Of a DNA stretch of 64,000 nt, positions 51,337 through 60,461 are shown piece by piece (positions within the stretch are counted from its first letter, which is position 1; the number at the start of each line of letters is the position of its first letter). The position numbers were made by a program, and so were the translations under genes. The notes beneath the pieces are model-generated. The model had not been told where the DNA came from, did not search any database, and saw only the letters and a program-made list of their open reading frames with translations. This DNA is from Simplicispira sedimenti (GTDB lineage: Bacteria; Pseudomonadota; Gammaproteobacteria; Burkholderiales; Burkholderiaceae_C), in assembly GCF_022760965.1 (NCBI RefSeq), contig NZ_JAKVIJ010000006.1:167459-231458 (forward strand), read 5' to 3'.

Positions 51337-53034
51337 TCACATTCTGCGGGGGGCCGATACGCCCAGCACCGCCAGTCCATTGTGCAATACCTGCGCGGTG
51401 GCTGCGATGAGCGCCAGGCGCGCGCGCTTGACGGTTTCGTCGTCCACCAGGATGCGCTCGGCGTCGTAGTAGCTGTGGTAGCTGGCCGCCAGGTCACGCA
51501 GGTAGAAAGTCACGTCGTGCGGCGCCTCGCCCTCGGTGGCGGCCGTGAGCATGGCCGGGTACTTGGCCAGTTGCAGCATCAGCGCCTGGGCCTGCGGGCC
51601 GTCGAGCGCCGACAGGTCCGCGTCCTGCAGACCGGCCACGTCGCCTCCCCAGGCCGTGAGCACCGAGCAGATGCGCGCATGCGCGTACTGCACGTAGTAC
51701 ACCGGGTTGTCGTTGTTCTGCTGCACCGCCAGATCGACGTCGAAGGTGTATTCGGTGTCGGGCTTGCGCGAGAGCAGAAAGAAGCGCACCGCATCCTTGC
51801 TGGTCCATTCGATCAAATCACGCAGCGTGACGTAGCTGCCCGCACGCTTGCTGATCTTGACCTCTTCGCCGCCCTTGACCACCCGCACCATGGTGTGCAG
51901 TACGTAGTCCGGGTAGCCCTGCGGAATGCCCACGTTGGCTGCCTGCAGGCCGGCGCGCACGCGCGCGATGGTGCCGTGGTGGTCCGTGCCCTGGATGTTG
52001 ACGACCTTGGAATAGCCGCGTTCCCACTTGGTGATGTGGTAGGCCACGTCGGGCACGAAGTAGGTGTAGGTGCCGTCGCCCTTGCGCATGACGCGGTCCT
52101 TGTCGTCACCGTAGTCCGTGCTCTTGAGCCACAGCGCGCCGTCCTGCTCGTAGGTATGGCCGCCCGCGATGAGCTTGTTGACCGTGGCCTCTACACGGCC
52201 GCTGGTGTAGAGGCTGGATTCGAGGTAGTACTCGTCGAAGTGCAGATTGAAGGCCTGCAGGTCCTTGTCCTGCTCGTTGCGCAGGTAGGCCACGGCAAAC
52301 TGACGGATGTTGTCGTAGTCCTCCACATCGCCGTTGGCCGTGAATTCGCGGTCGTCGGCCTTCACGGTGGCCTTGGCCTTGAAGGCCTCGGCGATGTCGG
52401 CGATGTAGTCGCCGTTGTAGAAGTTCTTGGCCAGCGGGTTGTCGCTGTCGGTGGGCCAGCAGTCGTCGCCGGGCTTGAAGCCCTTGGCGCGCAGTTGCGT
52501 GCTCTTGGTGAGGGTGTCGATCTGCACGCCTGCGTCGTTGTAATAGAACTCGCGGTGCACGCTCCAGCCCTGCGTGGCGAACAGGTTGCTGATGGCGTCG
52601 CCAATGGCGGCCTGGCGGCCATGGCCGACGTGCAGCGGGCCCGTGGGGTTGGCGGAGACGAATTCCACCAGCACGCGCTCACCGCGCGCAGGCTGGCAGC
52701 CGTAACCATCGCCTGCGGCCAGCACCTCACGCACCACCTCCTGCTTGGCAGCAGGCTTGAGGCGGATGTTCAGGAACCCAGGGCCGGCGATCTCGATGGC
52801 GTCCACCCAGCGCTGGTAGGCGGGTGTGGCCTCCAGCGCGGCCTTGAGCTGCTCGCCCAGGGCACGGGGGTTGAGCTTGAGCGGCTTGGCCAGTTGCATG
52901 GCCGCAGTGCAGGCAAAGTCGCCATGCGCGGCGACCTTGGGCGACTCGAACGCCGCCTTGGCGCCTGCGCCGGGGGAAAGTTGTTCCAGCTCGGCCGCCA
53001 GGGCGGCGAGCAATTCGGTCTTGACGGAAAGCAT
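51337..53034 (-). CDS. argS: Arginyl-tRNA synthetase
   Basis: 565 residues. Class I synthetase: N-terminal Add1 domain, HIGH-like motif SANPTGPLHVGHGRQAA (HVGH), KMSKS-equivalent VKISKRAGSYVTL, and DALR anticodon-binding domain ending VLGVSAPRRM, the usual Arg-Met C-terminus. Start ATG 53034 gives MLSVKTELLAALAAELEQL. It is divergent from psiF with 114 bp between. Confidence 0.97.
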   Translation of the reverse strand: MLSVKTELLAALAAELEQLSPGAGAKAAFESPKVAAHGDFACTAAMQLAKPLKLNPRALGEQLKAALEATPAYQRWVDAIEIAGPGFLNIRLKPAAKQEVVREVLAAGDGYGCQPARGERVLVEFVSANPTGPLHVGHGRQAAIGDAISNLFATQGWSVHREFYYNDAGVQIDTLTKSTQLRAKGFKPGDDCWPTDSDNPLAKNFYNGDYIADIAEAFKAKATVKADDREFTANGDVEDYDNIRQFAVAYLRNEQDKDLQAFNLHFDEYYLESSLYTSGRVEATVNKLIAGGHTYEQDGALWLKSTDYGDDKDRVMRKGDGTYTYFVPDVAYHITKWERGYSKVVNIQGTDHHGTIARVRAGLQAANVGIPQGYPDYVLHTMVRVVKGGEEVKISKRAGSYVTLRDLIEWTSKDAVRFFLLSRKPDTEYTFDVDLAVQQNNDNPVYYVQYAHARICSVLTAWGGDVAGLQDADLSALDGPQAQALMLQLAKYPAMLTAATEGEAPHDVTFYLRDLAASYHSYYDAERILVDDETVKRARLALIAATAQVLHNGLAVLGVSAPRRM

Positions 53035-53148
53035 CGCGGGATTTTACGGGGCCGTGGCGCCCAGCCCACGCCCGCCTCGCCATGCGTTGTGCGCAGGGCG
53101 CTTGTGTGTTGGAATTTCGCCAGCCCTTTTCACCACCCTGGAGAACCC

Positions 53149-53442
53149 ATGAAGCAGCTTGTTACGTTCAGTGCACTGGCCCTTTCCCTGGCCCTGGGCA
53201 GCGCCCACGCCGCCGAAGAGAAGGCCCCCACCAAGCAACAGACCAAGATGGCCACCTGCAATGCAGACGCCAAAACCAAAGACCTCAAGGGCGACGAGCG
53301 CAAGGCCTTCATGAAGGAATGCCTCAGCAACAAACCCGCTACACAGCAGGACAAGATGAAGACCTGCAACGCCGACGCCAAGGCCAAGGACCTCAAGGGC
53401 GACGAGCGCAAGGCCTTCATGAGCGAGTGCCTGAAGAAGTAA
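53149..53442 (+). CDS. psiF: PsiF repeat protein, small exported
   Basis: 97 residues. Signal peptide ending in AHA, then two PsiF repeats (KMATCNADAKTKDLKGDERK and KMKTCNADAKAKDLKGDERK), each closed by a second Cys in KECL or SECL. In E. coli psiF is phosphate-starvation inducible; its function is unknown. The two repeats share a stretch of more than 30 identical bases, so they look recently duplicated or kept alike. GGAG is seven bases before ATG 53149. An intrinsic terminator follows 20 bp after the stop. No clear Pho box was seen upstream. Confidence 0.9.
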   Translation: MKQLVTFSALALSLALGSAHAAEEKAPTKQQTKMATCNADAKTKDLKGDERKAFMKECLSNKPATQQDKMKTCNADAKAKDLKGDERKAFMSECLKK

Positions 53443-53462
53443 GACTCTGCTCCATGCGTAAC

Positions 53463-53492
53463 AAAGCCCCGCTGGCTCTACCACGGGGCTTT
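53463..53492 (+). terminator. Intrinsic terminator after psiF
   Basis: AAAGCCCCG (53463-53471) pairs with CGGGGCTTT (53484-53492) around a 12-base loop, followed by a T-rich TTCTT. It lies between psiF and the convergent DUF2214 gene and could serve both strands. Confidence 0.85.
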
Positions 53493-53508
53493 CTTGTGGA
53501 TCGGCCCA

Positions 53509-53964
53509 TCAGCGCGTGCCAACGCCCCGCGCCAAAAAGACAGCGAGCAGGGCCACCACCACCATCAGGTGCGCGGACCACATCACCAGCTTGCGCGTGC
53601 GCCGCAGGGCCTCGGGCGATGGCAAGCTGCCTTGGGCGTCGAGTTCACGGCGCCACGCACGGTATTGCCGCGCGGCCAGGACCAGCAGCGCGAGCATGGC
53701 TACCAGCAGGGTGATCTTGGTGTGCAGCAAAGGCTGCGCCCAATACCAGGCCACGCCCTTGACGCCCCAGTAGGTGCGTGCCAGCCCGGTGAGCAGCACC
53801 AGGGCGCCCGACACCAGGCTCAGCACATTGACCCAGACCAGGCGCCGGACCACGGCCGGGTTCACCCACTCGGCACGGCACAGCGCGGTTTCGCTGGTCA
53901 TGAAGGTGGCCAGCATCAAAAAGGCCATGATGTGGGCGTAGGCCAGCAGACTTTCGAGTATCAC
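53509..53964 (-). CDS. DUF2214 integral membrane protein
   Basis: 151 residues with four membrane helices (LLAYAHIMAFLMLATFMTSE; LVWVNVLSLVSGALVLLTG; HTKITLLVAMLALLVLAA; LVMWSAHLMVVVALLAVFLA), as in DUF2214 proteins related to the CopD-like fold. Function unknown. The GTG at 53964 was chosen because AAGGA lies about nine bases upstream and it begins ILESLLAYAHIM; a TTG at 53988 is in frame. It is 20 bp after the LysR gene on the same strand. Confidence 0.82.
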   Translation of the reverse strand: MILESLLAYAHIMAFLMLATFMTSETALCRAEWVNPAVVRRLVWVNVLSLVSGALVLLTGLARTYWGVKGVAWYWAQPLLHTKITLLVAMLALLVLAARQYRAWRRELDAQGSLPSPEALRRTRKLVMWSAHLMVVVALLAVFLARGVGTR

Positions 53965-53984
53965 GGTTCGGGATCCTTGGGGTT

Positions 53985-54941
53985 TCAATGAGGTGGCGCT
54001 GACGGGTCTGCGGCGGCGGCAGACCGCGACCAGAACGCCGGTTGGGCGAAATGGTGGCGCAGAAAATCAATCCACAGGCGCACCCGCAGCGGCAGATGCT
54101 TGCGCTGCGGGAACAGCACGTAAATGCCATTGGGCGGCGCGGCGAAATCCTCCAGCACCGCCACCAGCCGACCGGCGGCGATGTCGCCCTCCACCTCCCA
54201 GGTGCTGCGCCAGGCGATGCCATGGCCCGCCAGGCACCAGTCGTACAGCACCTGGCCATCCGAACAATCCATGGGGCCTGCGGGCTTGAGGTGCACGACC
54301 TCGGAGCCGCCCGCCGACGTGGGCATGCGAAACGCCCAGCCCCGCGTCTGCGAGGCTTCGCTGGAGAGCGTCAGGCAATCGTGCTGCACCAGTTCGCTGG
54401 GGTGGCGCGGCGTGCCGTTGCGCTGCAGGTATTCGGACGTGGCCACGCACAGGCGCCGGTTGTCGGCCACGCGCACGCTCACCAACGAGGAGTCGGGCAG
54501 GTCGCCCACGCGCACGGCGCAGTCAAAGCCCTCGGCTGCCAGGTCCACCACACGGTCGCTGAGATTGAGCGAGAGCGTCACCGCGGGCTGCTCGGCCAGG
54601 AACCGGGGCACCAGCGGAGCCACGTGGCGGCGCCCAAAGCCTGCCGGGGCCGTGACGCGCAAATGGCCGTTGGCCCGCACGCCCCCGGCCGACACGCTGG
54701 CCTCGGCGTTGGCCACATCGGCCAGCAGGCGCTGGCAGTCTTCGAGGAAGGCGGCGCCTTCGTGCGTGAGGCTGATGCGCCGCGTGGTGCGCACCAGGAG
54801 CTTGACGCCCAGGTGCTCCTCCAGTGCATCGAGCCGCCGCCCCATGATGGCGGGCGCCACGCCCTCGGCGCGCGCCGCTGCCGTCAGGCTGCCGCGCGTG
54901 GCCACCGACACGAAAGACTCGAAGGCCTTGAGCTTGTCCAT
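53985..54941 (-). CDS. LysR-family transcriptional regulator
   Basis: 318 residues. N-terminal winged HTH (MDKLKAFESFVSVATRGSLTAAARAEGVAP; cited by its ends MDKLKAF and AEGVAP), then a substrate-binding domain (RLCVATSEYLQRNGTPRHPSE). The ATG at 54941 is set by the usual MDKLKAFE start. It belongs to the subgroup near CrgA/DmlR-like regulators with HHFAQP-type C-terminus. The target is unknown; the DUF2214 gene just downstream is probably co-transcribed. Confidence 0.92.
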   Translation of the reverse strand: MDKLKAFESFVSVATRGSLTAAARAEGVAPAIMGRRLDALEEHLGVKLLVRTTRRISLTHEGAAFLEDCQRLLADVANAEASVSAGGVRANGHLRVTAPAGFGRRHVAPLVPRFLAEQPAVTLSLNLSDRVVDLAAEGFDCAVRVGDLPDSSLVSVRVADNRRLCVATSEYLQRNGTPRHPSELVQHDCLTLSSEASQTRGWAFRMPTSAGGSEVVHLKPAGPMDCSDGQVLYDWCLAGHGIAWRSTWEVEGDIAAGRLVAVLEDFAAPPNGIYVLFPQRKHLPLRVRLWIDFLRHHFAQPAFWSRSAAAADPSAPPH

Positions 54942-55016
54942 GGGGGGAATTATCGGGACAAAGTGCGCCCCCACGCCGTGGAGCCCCCACGCTGCCGATG
55001 GCCAGATTTTTCAAGC

Positions 55017-55072
55017 AAAATCAGCCTCCAGCGCTCTTCCAACAAGCGCTAGTAGCTATGATTTGTATAGCA
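55017..55072 (-). repeat. 55-bp interspersed element, copy E, between dctA and the LysR gene
   Basis: Minus-strand reading starts TGCTATACAAATCATAGC (first stem GCTAT/ATAGC intact), then AGCGCTT...AGAGCGCT (second stem) and GGAGGC, ending TGATTTT. One base longer than the coding copies. Confidence 0.87.
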
Positions 55073-55101
55073 TTTTCCCCGCAAGGTCTTGAAGAATTCC
55101 A

Positions 55102-55135
55102 CGGTGCCGCAGCGCTACGCGGCGGCACGGCACCG
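55102..55135 (-). terminator. Hairpin downstream of dctA
   Basis: CGGTGCCG (55102-55109) pairs with CGGCACCG (55128-55135), with further pairing inside (CCGC/GCGG). It lies 40 bp past the dctA stop, followed on the minus strand by a mixed T-containing tract, so it is a fair terminator candidate. Confidence 0.55.
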
Positions 55136-55175
55136 AAGGCCTGAACCGCCTTGAGCGGCATCTGCCACCAACGGA

Positions 55176-56537
55176 TCAGACCGCGGCGCCAGCGGCTGCC
55201 ACTGCGTGCTCTTTGGCGGGCGCGGGTTCTGTCACTGCGGGCACGGGCGACAGGCGGCCGTTGAGCGCAGCTTCCAGGCGCACAGGGTCCAGCGCGTTTT
55301 CCCAGCGCGAAACCACCACCGTGGCGACCGCATTGCCGATGAAATTGGTCAGCGAACGGCATTCGCTCATGAAGCGGTCCACGCCCAGAATCAGCGCCAT
55401 GCCGGCCACCGGCACTTCGGGCACCACGGCCAGGGTGGCAGCGAGGGTGATGAAGCCCGCGCCCGTCACGCCCGCAGCGCCCTTGGACGACAGCATCGCC
55501 ACCAGCAGCAACATGATCTGGTGGCCCAGCGTCAGTTCGGTATTGGTGGCCTGGGCGATGAACAATGCGGCCAGCGTCATGTAGATGTTGGTGCCGTCCA
55601 GGTTGAAGGAGTAGCCCGTGGGGACCACCAGGCCCACCACCGACTTGCTGCAACCGGCCTTTTCCATCTTCTCCATCAGCGAAGGCAGGGCCGACTCCGA
55701 CGACGAGGTGCCCAGCACCAGCATCAGCTCGGCCTTGAGGTAGCGACACAGCTTGAGCACCGAGAAACCGCACAGGCGGCTGACAAAGCCCAGGATGACA
55801 ACCACAAACAGCAGCGAGGTGATGTAGAACGAGCCCACGAGCCACGCCAGGTTGACCAGCGAACCCAGGCCGAACTTGCCGATGGTGAAGGCCATGGCAC
55901 CAAACGCGCCCAGGGGCGCCGCCTTCATGACCAGGCCCACCACCTTGAACACCGGGGTGGTCAGGGCTTCAAGAAAGTTCAGCACGGGGCGGCCCGGCTC
56001 ACCCACCATGGCCAGGCCAATGCCGAACAGCACCGCCACCAGCAGCACCTGCAGGATGTTGTCGCCCACGAAGGGGCTGACCAGCGTCTTGGGAATGATG
56101 TCCAACGCAAAGCCGGTCAGCGTCATCTCGTGCGACTTGGCCACGTAGCCCTTCACGGCAGTCTGGTCCAGGTCGGCCGGGTTGATGTTCATGCCCGCGC
56201 CGGGCTGCACCACGTTGGCCACCACCAGCCCCACCACCAAAGCCAGTGTGGAGAAGAACAGGAAATACGCCATGGCCTTGCCAAACACACGGCCCACAGT
56301 GCTCAACTGCGACATGCCTGCAATGCCGGTCACAATGGTCAGGAAGATCACCGGGGCGATGATCATCTTCACCAGCTTGATGAAGGCATCGCCCAGAGGC
56401 TTGAGCGCCTCGCCGTAGGCGGGCTCAAAATGGCCCAGCAAGACGCCCAGGACAATGGCCAGTACCACCTGAAAGTACAGCTGGCGGTAGAAAGGCAGCT
56501 TCAAGGTGGACGCTGCGGGGGCGGAATGGGTGTGCAT
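55176..56537 (-). CDS. dctA: C4-dicarboxylate/proton symporter DctA
   Basis: 453 residues. DAACS-family carrier: LYFQVVLAIVLGVLLGH near the N-terminus, serine-rich loop LGTSSSESALPSLMEKME, NLDGTNIYMTLAALFIAQA and SSKGAAGVTGAGFITLAATL signatures for substrate and ion binding. Imports succinate, malate, fumarate. GGAG is eight bases before ATG 56537. It is divergent from a hybrid sensor kinase, which is the likely regulator. Confidence 0.96.
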   Translation of the reverse strand: MHTHSAPAASTLKLPFYRQLYFQVVLAIVLGVLLGHFEPAYGEALKPLGDAFIKLVKMIIAPVIFLTIVTGIAGMSQLSTVGRVFGKAMAYFLFFSTLALVVGLVVANVVQPGAGMNINPADLDQTAVKGYVAKSHEMTLTGFALDIIPKTLVSPFVGDNILQVLLVAVLFGIGLAMVGEPGRPVLNFLEALTTPVFKVVGLVMKAAPLGAFGAMAFTIGKFGLGSLVNLAWLVGSFYITSLLFVVVILGFVSRLCGFSVLKLCRYLKAELMLVLGTSSSESALPSLMEKMEKAGCSKSVVGLVVPTGYSFNLDGTNIYMTLAALFIAQATNTELTLGHQIMLLLVAMLSSKGAAGVTGAGFITLAATLAVVPEVPVAGMALILGVDRFMSECRSLTNFIGNAVATVVVSRWENALDPVRLEAALNGRLSPVPAVTEPAPAKEHAVAAAGAAV

Positions 56538-56768
56538 GGGTAGATCTCCAGGATTCGCGGGGCTGCACCGCCGACGGTGCATCAAGGGTGCCGTTTGTAC
56601 CGCTGCGATGCGTTTGTGCCGATAACCTATTGGTATTAGTCCGACAGGGCGTCAGAGGTGATCACGCGCGCCCAATCAGGGTAATCCCCTAGCTTCCAGA
56701 TGAATCCGGCACACTCGCCACCGCACCCGCGTGGCCCCACCACCGTGTGACAAGCCTGCCTTCCTGCC
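56538..56768. promoter_or_regulatory. Divergent promoter region between dctA and the hybrid sensor kinase
   Basis: 231-bp gap holding both promoters. It contains an imperfect dyad TAACC-TATT-GGTAT near 56623-56636 and the nearby GGGTAATCCCCTAG around 56680-56693, plausible sites for the LuxR-type regulator encoded at 59.5-60.2 kb. No assignment of -35/-10 or -24/-12 boxes is secure. Confidence 0.4.
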
Positions 56769-59447
56769 ATGCCCATGCCCAGCCTTCGCCAGTTCTGGAC
56801 GCTGTTCACCCTGCTTGTGGGCACGGTGCTCAGCATGTGGGCGGCCAGTCAGTGGGCTTGGCAAAGGTCTTTGCATGACGAGAGCGAAAGCGTGCAGCGC
56901 CAGCTGGCCCTGTATGGACAAACGCTGGCCCAGCGCATTGACCGCTACCGCACGCTGCCCGAAGTGCTGGCCTTGGACGCGCAGCTGCAAGACGCCCTGC
57001 GCCGCCCCTTGCGCCCGGCAGAGGTGGAGCAGCTCAACCGCAAACTGGAGCAGGCCAACGGCGCCAGCCAGTCCTCCACCCTCACCCTGCTCGACCGCCG
57101 CGGCATGGCCGTGGCCGCCAGCAACTGGCGCTCCACGACCAGCAACGTGGGGCAGGACTACAGTTTTCGCCCCTATGTGCAGCAGGCACTGGCCCAGGGG
57201 CGCGGCAGTTTTTACGGCATTGGCGTGACCACCGGGGAGCCAGGCTACTTTCTGTCGCAGGCCATCCGCGACGACAGCGGCCAGATCCTGGGACTGGTGG
57301 CCATCAAGATTGCGCTGCAGGAGCTGGAGCGCGAATGGTTGCAGACACCCGATATCGTGCTCGCCTCTGACGCCTATGGCGTTGTCTTTCTTGCCAGCCA
57401 GGATGCCTGGCGATACCGACTGCTGGAGCCGCTGGACGACGACCAGCGGCGCGAACTGAACGCCACCCGCCAGTATTCCGATCAGCCGCTGCGCCCCCTG
57501 GATCTGCGCGTGGACGACCACATGGACAACGGCGGCCGCCTGGTGCGCCTGCAGCCGACCTCCGACATGCCCACGCCCGCAGGCCGCGTGCTGTGGCAAA
57601 CCCAGCCCTTGCCCGGCACCCCGTGGCAACTGCACCTGGTGCATGCGACGCACAGCAGCCTGACCGACAGCCGCTGGGCCGCAGCCTCGGGCGCTGGCGG
57701 CTGGCTGGCGCTCTCGCTGCTGGTGCTCTTTGTGCGCCAGCGCCAGCGCCTGGATCGCTTGCGCCAACGCAGCCGCCAGGAGCTGGAGACCGTGCTGCAG
57801 CAACACGCCCAGGAACTGCGCACCGCGCAGGACGGCATCGTTCAGGCAGCGCAACAGGCCGCCGAGCAGACGGACAAGGGCCTCTCGCGCAGCCTGGAGC
57901 ATCTGCCCCAGGGGGTGGTCATCATCGACGCCGACCTCCGGCTGGTGGCCTGGAACTCGCGCTATGTGCAGCTGTTCCGCTTTCCGGCCGACCTGATGCA
58001 GGTGGGTCGCCCCATCGCCGACCTGCTGCGCCACAACGCACGCCGCGGGCTGCTGGGCCCCGGCCCGGTGGAGGACGCCATCGAGCGACGCCTGGCCCAC
58101 CTGCGCAGCGGCACACCCCACCTGCACGAGAGCGCCAAGGACGACGGCACCGTGCTGGAGATCCGGGGCAACCCGCTGCCCGAGGGCGGATTCGTCACCA
58201 GCTATGCCGACATCACGAGCTACAAGAACGCGGCGCGCGAACTGCGCTCGCTGGCCGATGCGCTGGAGCAGCGCGTGTCGGACCGCACGCGCGACCTGGA
58301 CGCCGCCCGGCGCGAGGCCGAGCGCGCCAACCGCTCCAAGACCCGCTTTGTGGCGGCCGCCGTGCACGACCTGTTGCAGCCCCTGAACGCGGCGCGCATG
58401 TTCACCTCGCTGCTGCGCAGCCATTTGCACGACGAGGCCGGGCGGCACACCGCCGACAGCATTGAAGGCGCGCTGGCCGCGCAGGACGCCATCCTCAACA
58501 GTCTGCTCGACATTTCGCGCATGGAATCGGGCCAGCTCGACGTGCACATCCGCGACGTGCCGCTGGGGCCGCTGTTGCAGGTCTTGAGCCACAACTTCGG
58601 CGTGCTGGCCGAAAGCCAGGGCCTGACCCTGCGCTGCGTGCCCACGCGCGCCGTGGTGCGCACCGATGAAAACCTGCTGCGCCGCATCCTGCAGAACTTC
58701 GTCTCCAACGCCATCCGCTACAGCCGCCGGGGCCGCATCGTGGTGGGCTGCCGTCGGGTCTGCCGCCCAGAGGGGGAGCACCTGCGCATCGAGGTGCACG
58801 ACCAGGGCCCCGGCATCCCCGAGGCGCTGCAGCGCGAGATCTTCGAAGAGTTCCGCCGCCTGGACGAGGGTCGCGCCGATGACCGGGGCGCCGGCCTGGG
58901 CTTGGCCATCGTGGAGCGGCTGGGCCGCCTGCTGGGGCATGAAATCGGCCTGCGCTCGCAGCTGGGGCGCGGCAGCGTGTTCTGGGTCTGCGTGCCGCTG
59001 GGTGACGCCGCCGCGGTACAGCCGGCTGCGCCCGCAACGAACGCACTCTATTCGCCCGACGACGCCCCGCTGCAGGGCCACAGCGCCTGGGTGATCGAAG
59101 ACGATGGCCCCACCTGCGCTGCCACCCAGGCCTTGCTGCAGCGTTGGGGCTGCGCGGTACCGCTGGCCGGTGGTGCACGGCAGGCGCTGGAGCACGCCCG
59201 CCCAGGCCAGGCGCCCCAGTTGGTGCTGCTGGATGTGCATCTGGGCGCAGGCCACCTCGGCCCGGATGTTTTCGCTGAGCTGTGCCAGCGCTGGGGCCAG
59301 AGCCCCGCCGTGATCCTGGTCACCGCCGAACGCGACGCCACCCTGCGCCGCCAGGCCGCCGAGCGCGGCTGGGGCTTTCTGGCCAAGCCGGTGCGTGCGC
59401 CCGCGCTGCGGGCCCTGGTCAGCCAAACCTTGCTGCGGATGCGCTAA
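56769..59447 (+). CDS. Hybrid sensor histidine kinase: Cache-PAS-HisKA-HATPase-REC
   Basis: 892 residues. Membrane helix (FWTLFTLLVGTVLSMWAASQW), periplasmic double-Cache domain of DctB type (~45-300), second helix (GGWLALSLLVLFVRQR), coiled coil, PAS, HisKA with the less usual H-box FVAAAVHDLLQPLNAARMF, HATPase (ILQNFVSNAIRYS, DQGPGIPEA, GAGLGLAIVERLG) and a C-terminal receiver (VIEDDGPTCAA, LVLLDVHLG, AKPVRAP). It faces dctA and is convergent with a LuxR-type regulator, so the pair probably controls C4-dicarboxylate or related carboxylate uptake. ATG 56769 or 56775 could be the start. Confidence 0.88.
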   Translation: MPMPSLRQFWTLFTLLVGTVLSMWAASQWAWQRSLHDESESVQRQLALYGQTLAQRIDRYRTLPEVLALDAQLQDALRRPLRPAEVEQLNRKLEQANGASQSSTLTLLDRRGMAVAASNWRSTTSNVGQDYSFRPYVQQALAQGRGSFYGIGVTTGEPGYFLSQAIRDDSGQILGLVAIKIALQELEREWLQTPDIVLASDAYGVVFLASQDAWRYRLLEPLDDDQRRELNATRQYSDQPLRPLDLRVDDHMDNGGRLVRLQPTSDMPTPAGRVLWQTQPLPGTPWQLHLVHATHSSLTDSRWAAASGAGGWLALSLLVLFVRQRQRLDRLRQRSRQELETVLQQHAQELRTAQDGIVQAAQQAAEQTDKGLSRSLEHLPQGVVIIDADLRLVAWNSRYVQLFRFPADLMQVGRPIADLLRHNARRGLLGPGPVEDAIERRLAHLRSGTPHLHESAKDDGTVLEIRGNPLPEGGFVTSYADITSYKNAARELRSLADALEQRVSDRTRDLDAARREAERANRSKTRFVAAAVHDLLQPLNAARMFTSLLRSHLHDEAGRHTADSIEGALAAQDAILNSLLDISRMESGQLDVHIRDVPLGPLLQVLSHNFGVLAESQGLTLRCVPTRAVVRTDENLLRRILQNFVSNAIRYSRRGRIVVGCRRVCRPEGEHLRIEVHDQGPGIPEALQREIFEEFRRLDEGRADDRGAGLGLAIVERLGRLLGHEIGLRSQLGRGSVFWVCVPLGDAAAVQPAAPATNALYSPDDAPLQGHSAWVIEDDGPTCAATQALLQRWGCAVPLAGGARQALEHARPGQAPQLVLLDVHLGAGHLGPDVFAELCQRWGQSPAVILVTAERDATLRRQAAERGWGFLAKPVRAPALRALVSQTLLRMR

Positions 59448-59468
59448 GGCGCTTTCAAAGCGTACAAA

Positions 59469-59523
59469 TGCTATTATTTCTATAGCTTTCAGCGCTTTAT
59501 TGATAAGCGCTAGAGCATCTTTT
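59469..59523 (+). repeat. 55-bp interspersed element, copy F, between convergent kinase and regulator genes
   Basis: Starts TGCTATTATTTCTATAGC (stem GCTAT/ATAGC), then AGCGCTTTATTGATAAGCGC (second stem, perfect) and TAGAGC. It starts 22 bases after the kinase stop and may act as a bidirectional terminator-like structure. Confidence 0.88.
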
Positions 59524-59553
59524 TATAAAAAGACATTCTCAACCACCCCACCA

Positions 59554-60198
59554 TCAACCCGTCGCACCGTCCTCCGTCTCCAGGCTCTTGACCAGCACCG
59601 CAGCCTGGGTGCGGCTGTAGCACTCCAGCTTTTTCAGAATGGCGGTAACGTGCACTTTCACGGTGTTTTCGGCCAGGCCCAGTTCTGCGGCGATCTGTTT
59701 GTTGAGCAGGCCATCGGCCAGGCACAGCAGCACGCGGAACTGCTGGGGCGTGAGCTGCGCCAGGCGAGCTGCGAGCTCGGCATCGGCTTCAGAGCGCTCG
59801 GACGCCATGGGTGGAAACCAGCTGCCGCCGTCCAGCACCGCAGCAATGGCTTCGCCCATGGCCTCCGCGGGCGCAGACTTGGGGATGAAACCGGCAGCGC
59901 CAAACTGCTGTGCACGGCGAATCACACGCGGGTGGTCGTTGGACGAGATGATGACCACAGGCAGCTCCGGGTACTCGCCGCGCACATGCAGCAAGGCCGA
60001 AAAGCCGCGCGTACCGGGCATGCTCAGATCCAGCAACACCAGCTCCACCTCCGGGTGTTCCTGCAAGGCCTGCCCCAGCGTGGCGGCGCTGGCAGCCTCC
60101 AGCGTGCGGTACTGGGGCAGGCGTTCGCGCAGCACATGCAACACGGCAGCGCGGAACAGAGGGTGGTCGTCAGCGACAAGGAGCGTGGGCTCGCACAT
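59554..60198 (-). CDS. LuxR/NarL-family response regulator
   Basis: 214 residues. Receiver (LLVADDHPLFRAAVL; phospho-acceptor in VLLDLSMPGTRGF; IISSNDHP; IPKSAP) and C-terminal LuxR-type HTH (LTPQQFRVLLCLADGLLNKQIAAELGLAENTVKVH; cited by its ends LTPQQFRVLLCL and AENTVKVH). ATG 60198 gives MCEPTLLVADDH. Convergent with the hybrid kinase and divergent from glcB, so it may regulate both dctA and malate synthase. Confidence 0.92.
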   Translation of the reverse strand: MCEPTLLVADDHPLFRAAVLHVLRERLPQYRTLEAASAATLGQALQEHPEVELVLLDLSMPGTRGFSALLHVRGEYPELPVVIISSNDHPRVIRRAQQFGAAGFIPKSAPAEAMGEAIAAVLDGGSWFPPMASERSEADAELAARLAQLTPQQFRVLLCLADGLLNKQIAAELGLAENTVKVHVTAILKKLECYSRTQAAVLVKSLETEDGATG

Positions 60199-60387
60199 GG
60201 GCCGAGTCTGCCACGACGCCGGGAGCATTTGCTGGGGGAGTTATCGGGATGCAACGGGCGTTCGTGGTGGCCCCTCCTTTTCCGGGCTGGGGCGATGGGT
60301 ATTGCTGGGGAGCACTGCAGCTCTGGGCTCGGCCGATTTTTGCGAAAAAGTCATTAGTTTTGAGATATTGAGGCTATTTATGCCGCC

Positions 60388-60404
60388 CTGTATCTGCAAT
60401 ACAG
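60388..60404. promoter_or_regulatory. Operator-like dyad upstream of glcB
   Basis: CTGTAT and ATACAG (60388-60393 and 60399-60404) are perfect inverted half-sites with a 5-base centre, 58 bases before the malate synthase start. The position suits a repressor or activator site; the regulator is unknown. Confidence 0.5.
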
Positions 60405-60461
60405 TGTTGTCATGCCCCAGTGGCTCCATTGTTTTCATCGACTTCGTCCGAGGCTTACACC

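Noticed and set aside
51382..53148. Long + strand open frame ahead of psiF
   Set aside because: It is antisense to argS and only its end, from ATG 53149 with a signal peptide, is a real gene.
56676..59426. 916-codon minus-strand frame opposite the hybrid kinase
   Set aside because: The + strand has a full Cache-PAS-kinase-REC protein; the opposite frame is His/Gln/Ala-rich with no domain.
60338..60380. Sigma-70 promoter of glcB
   Set aside because: A TTGCGA with a 17-base spacer to AGATAT exists, but the -10 match is poor, so it was not annotated.
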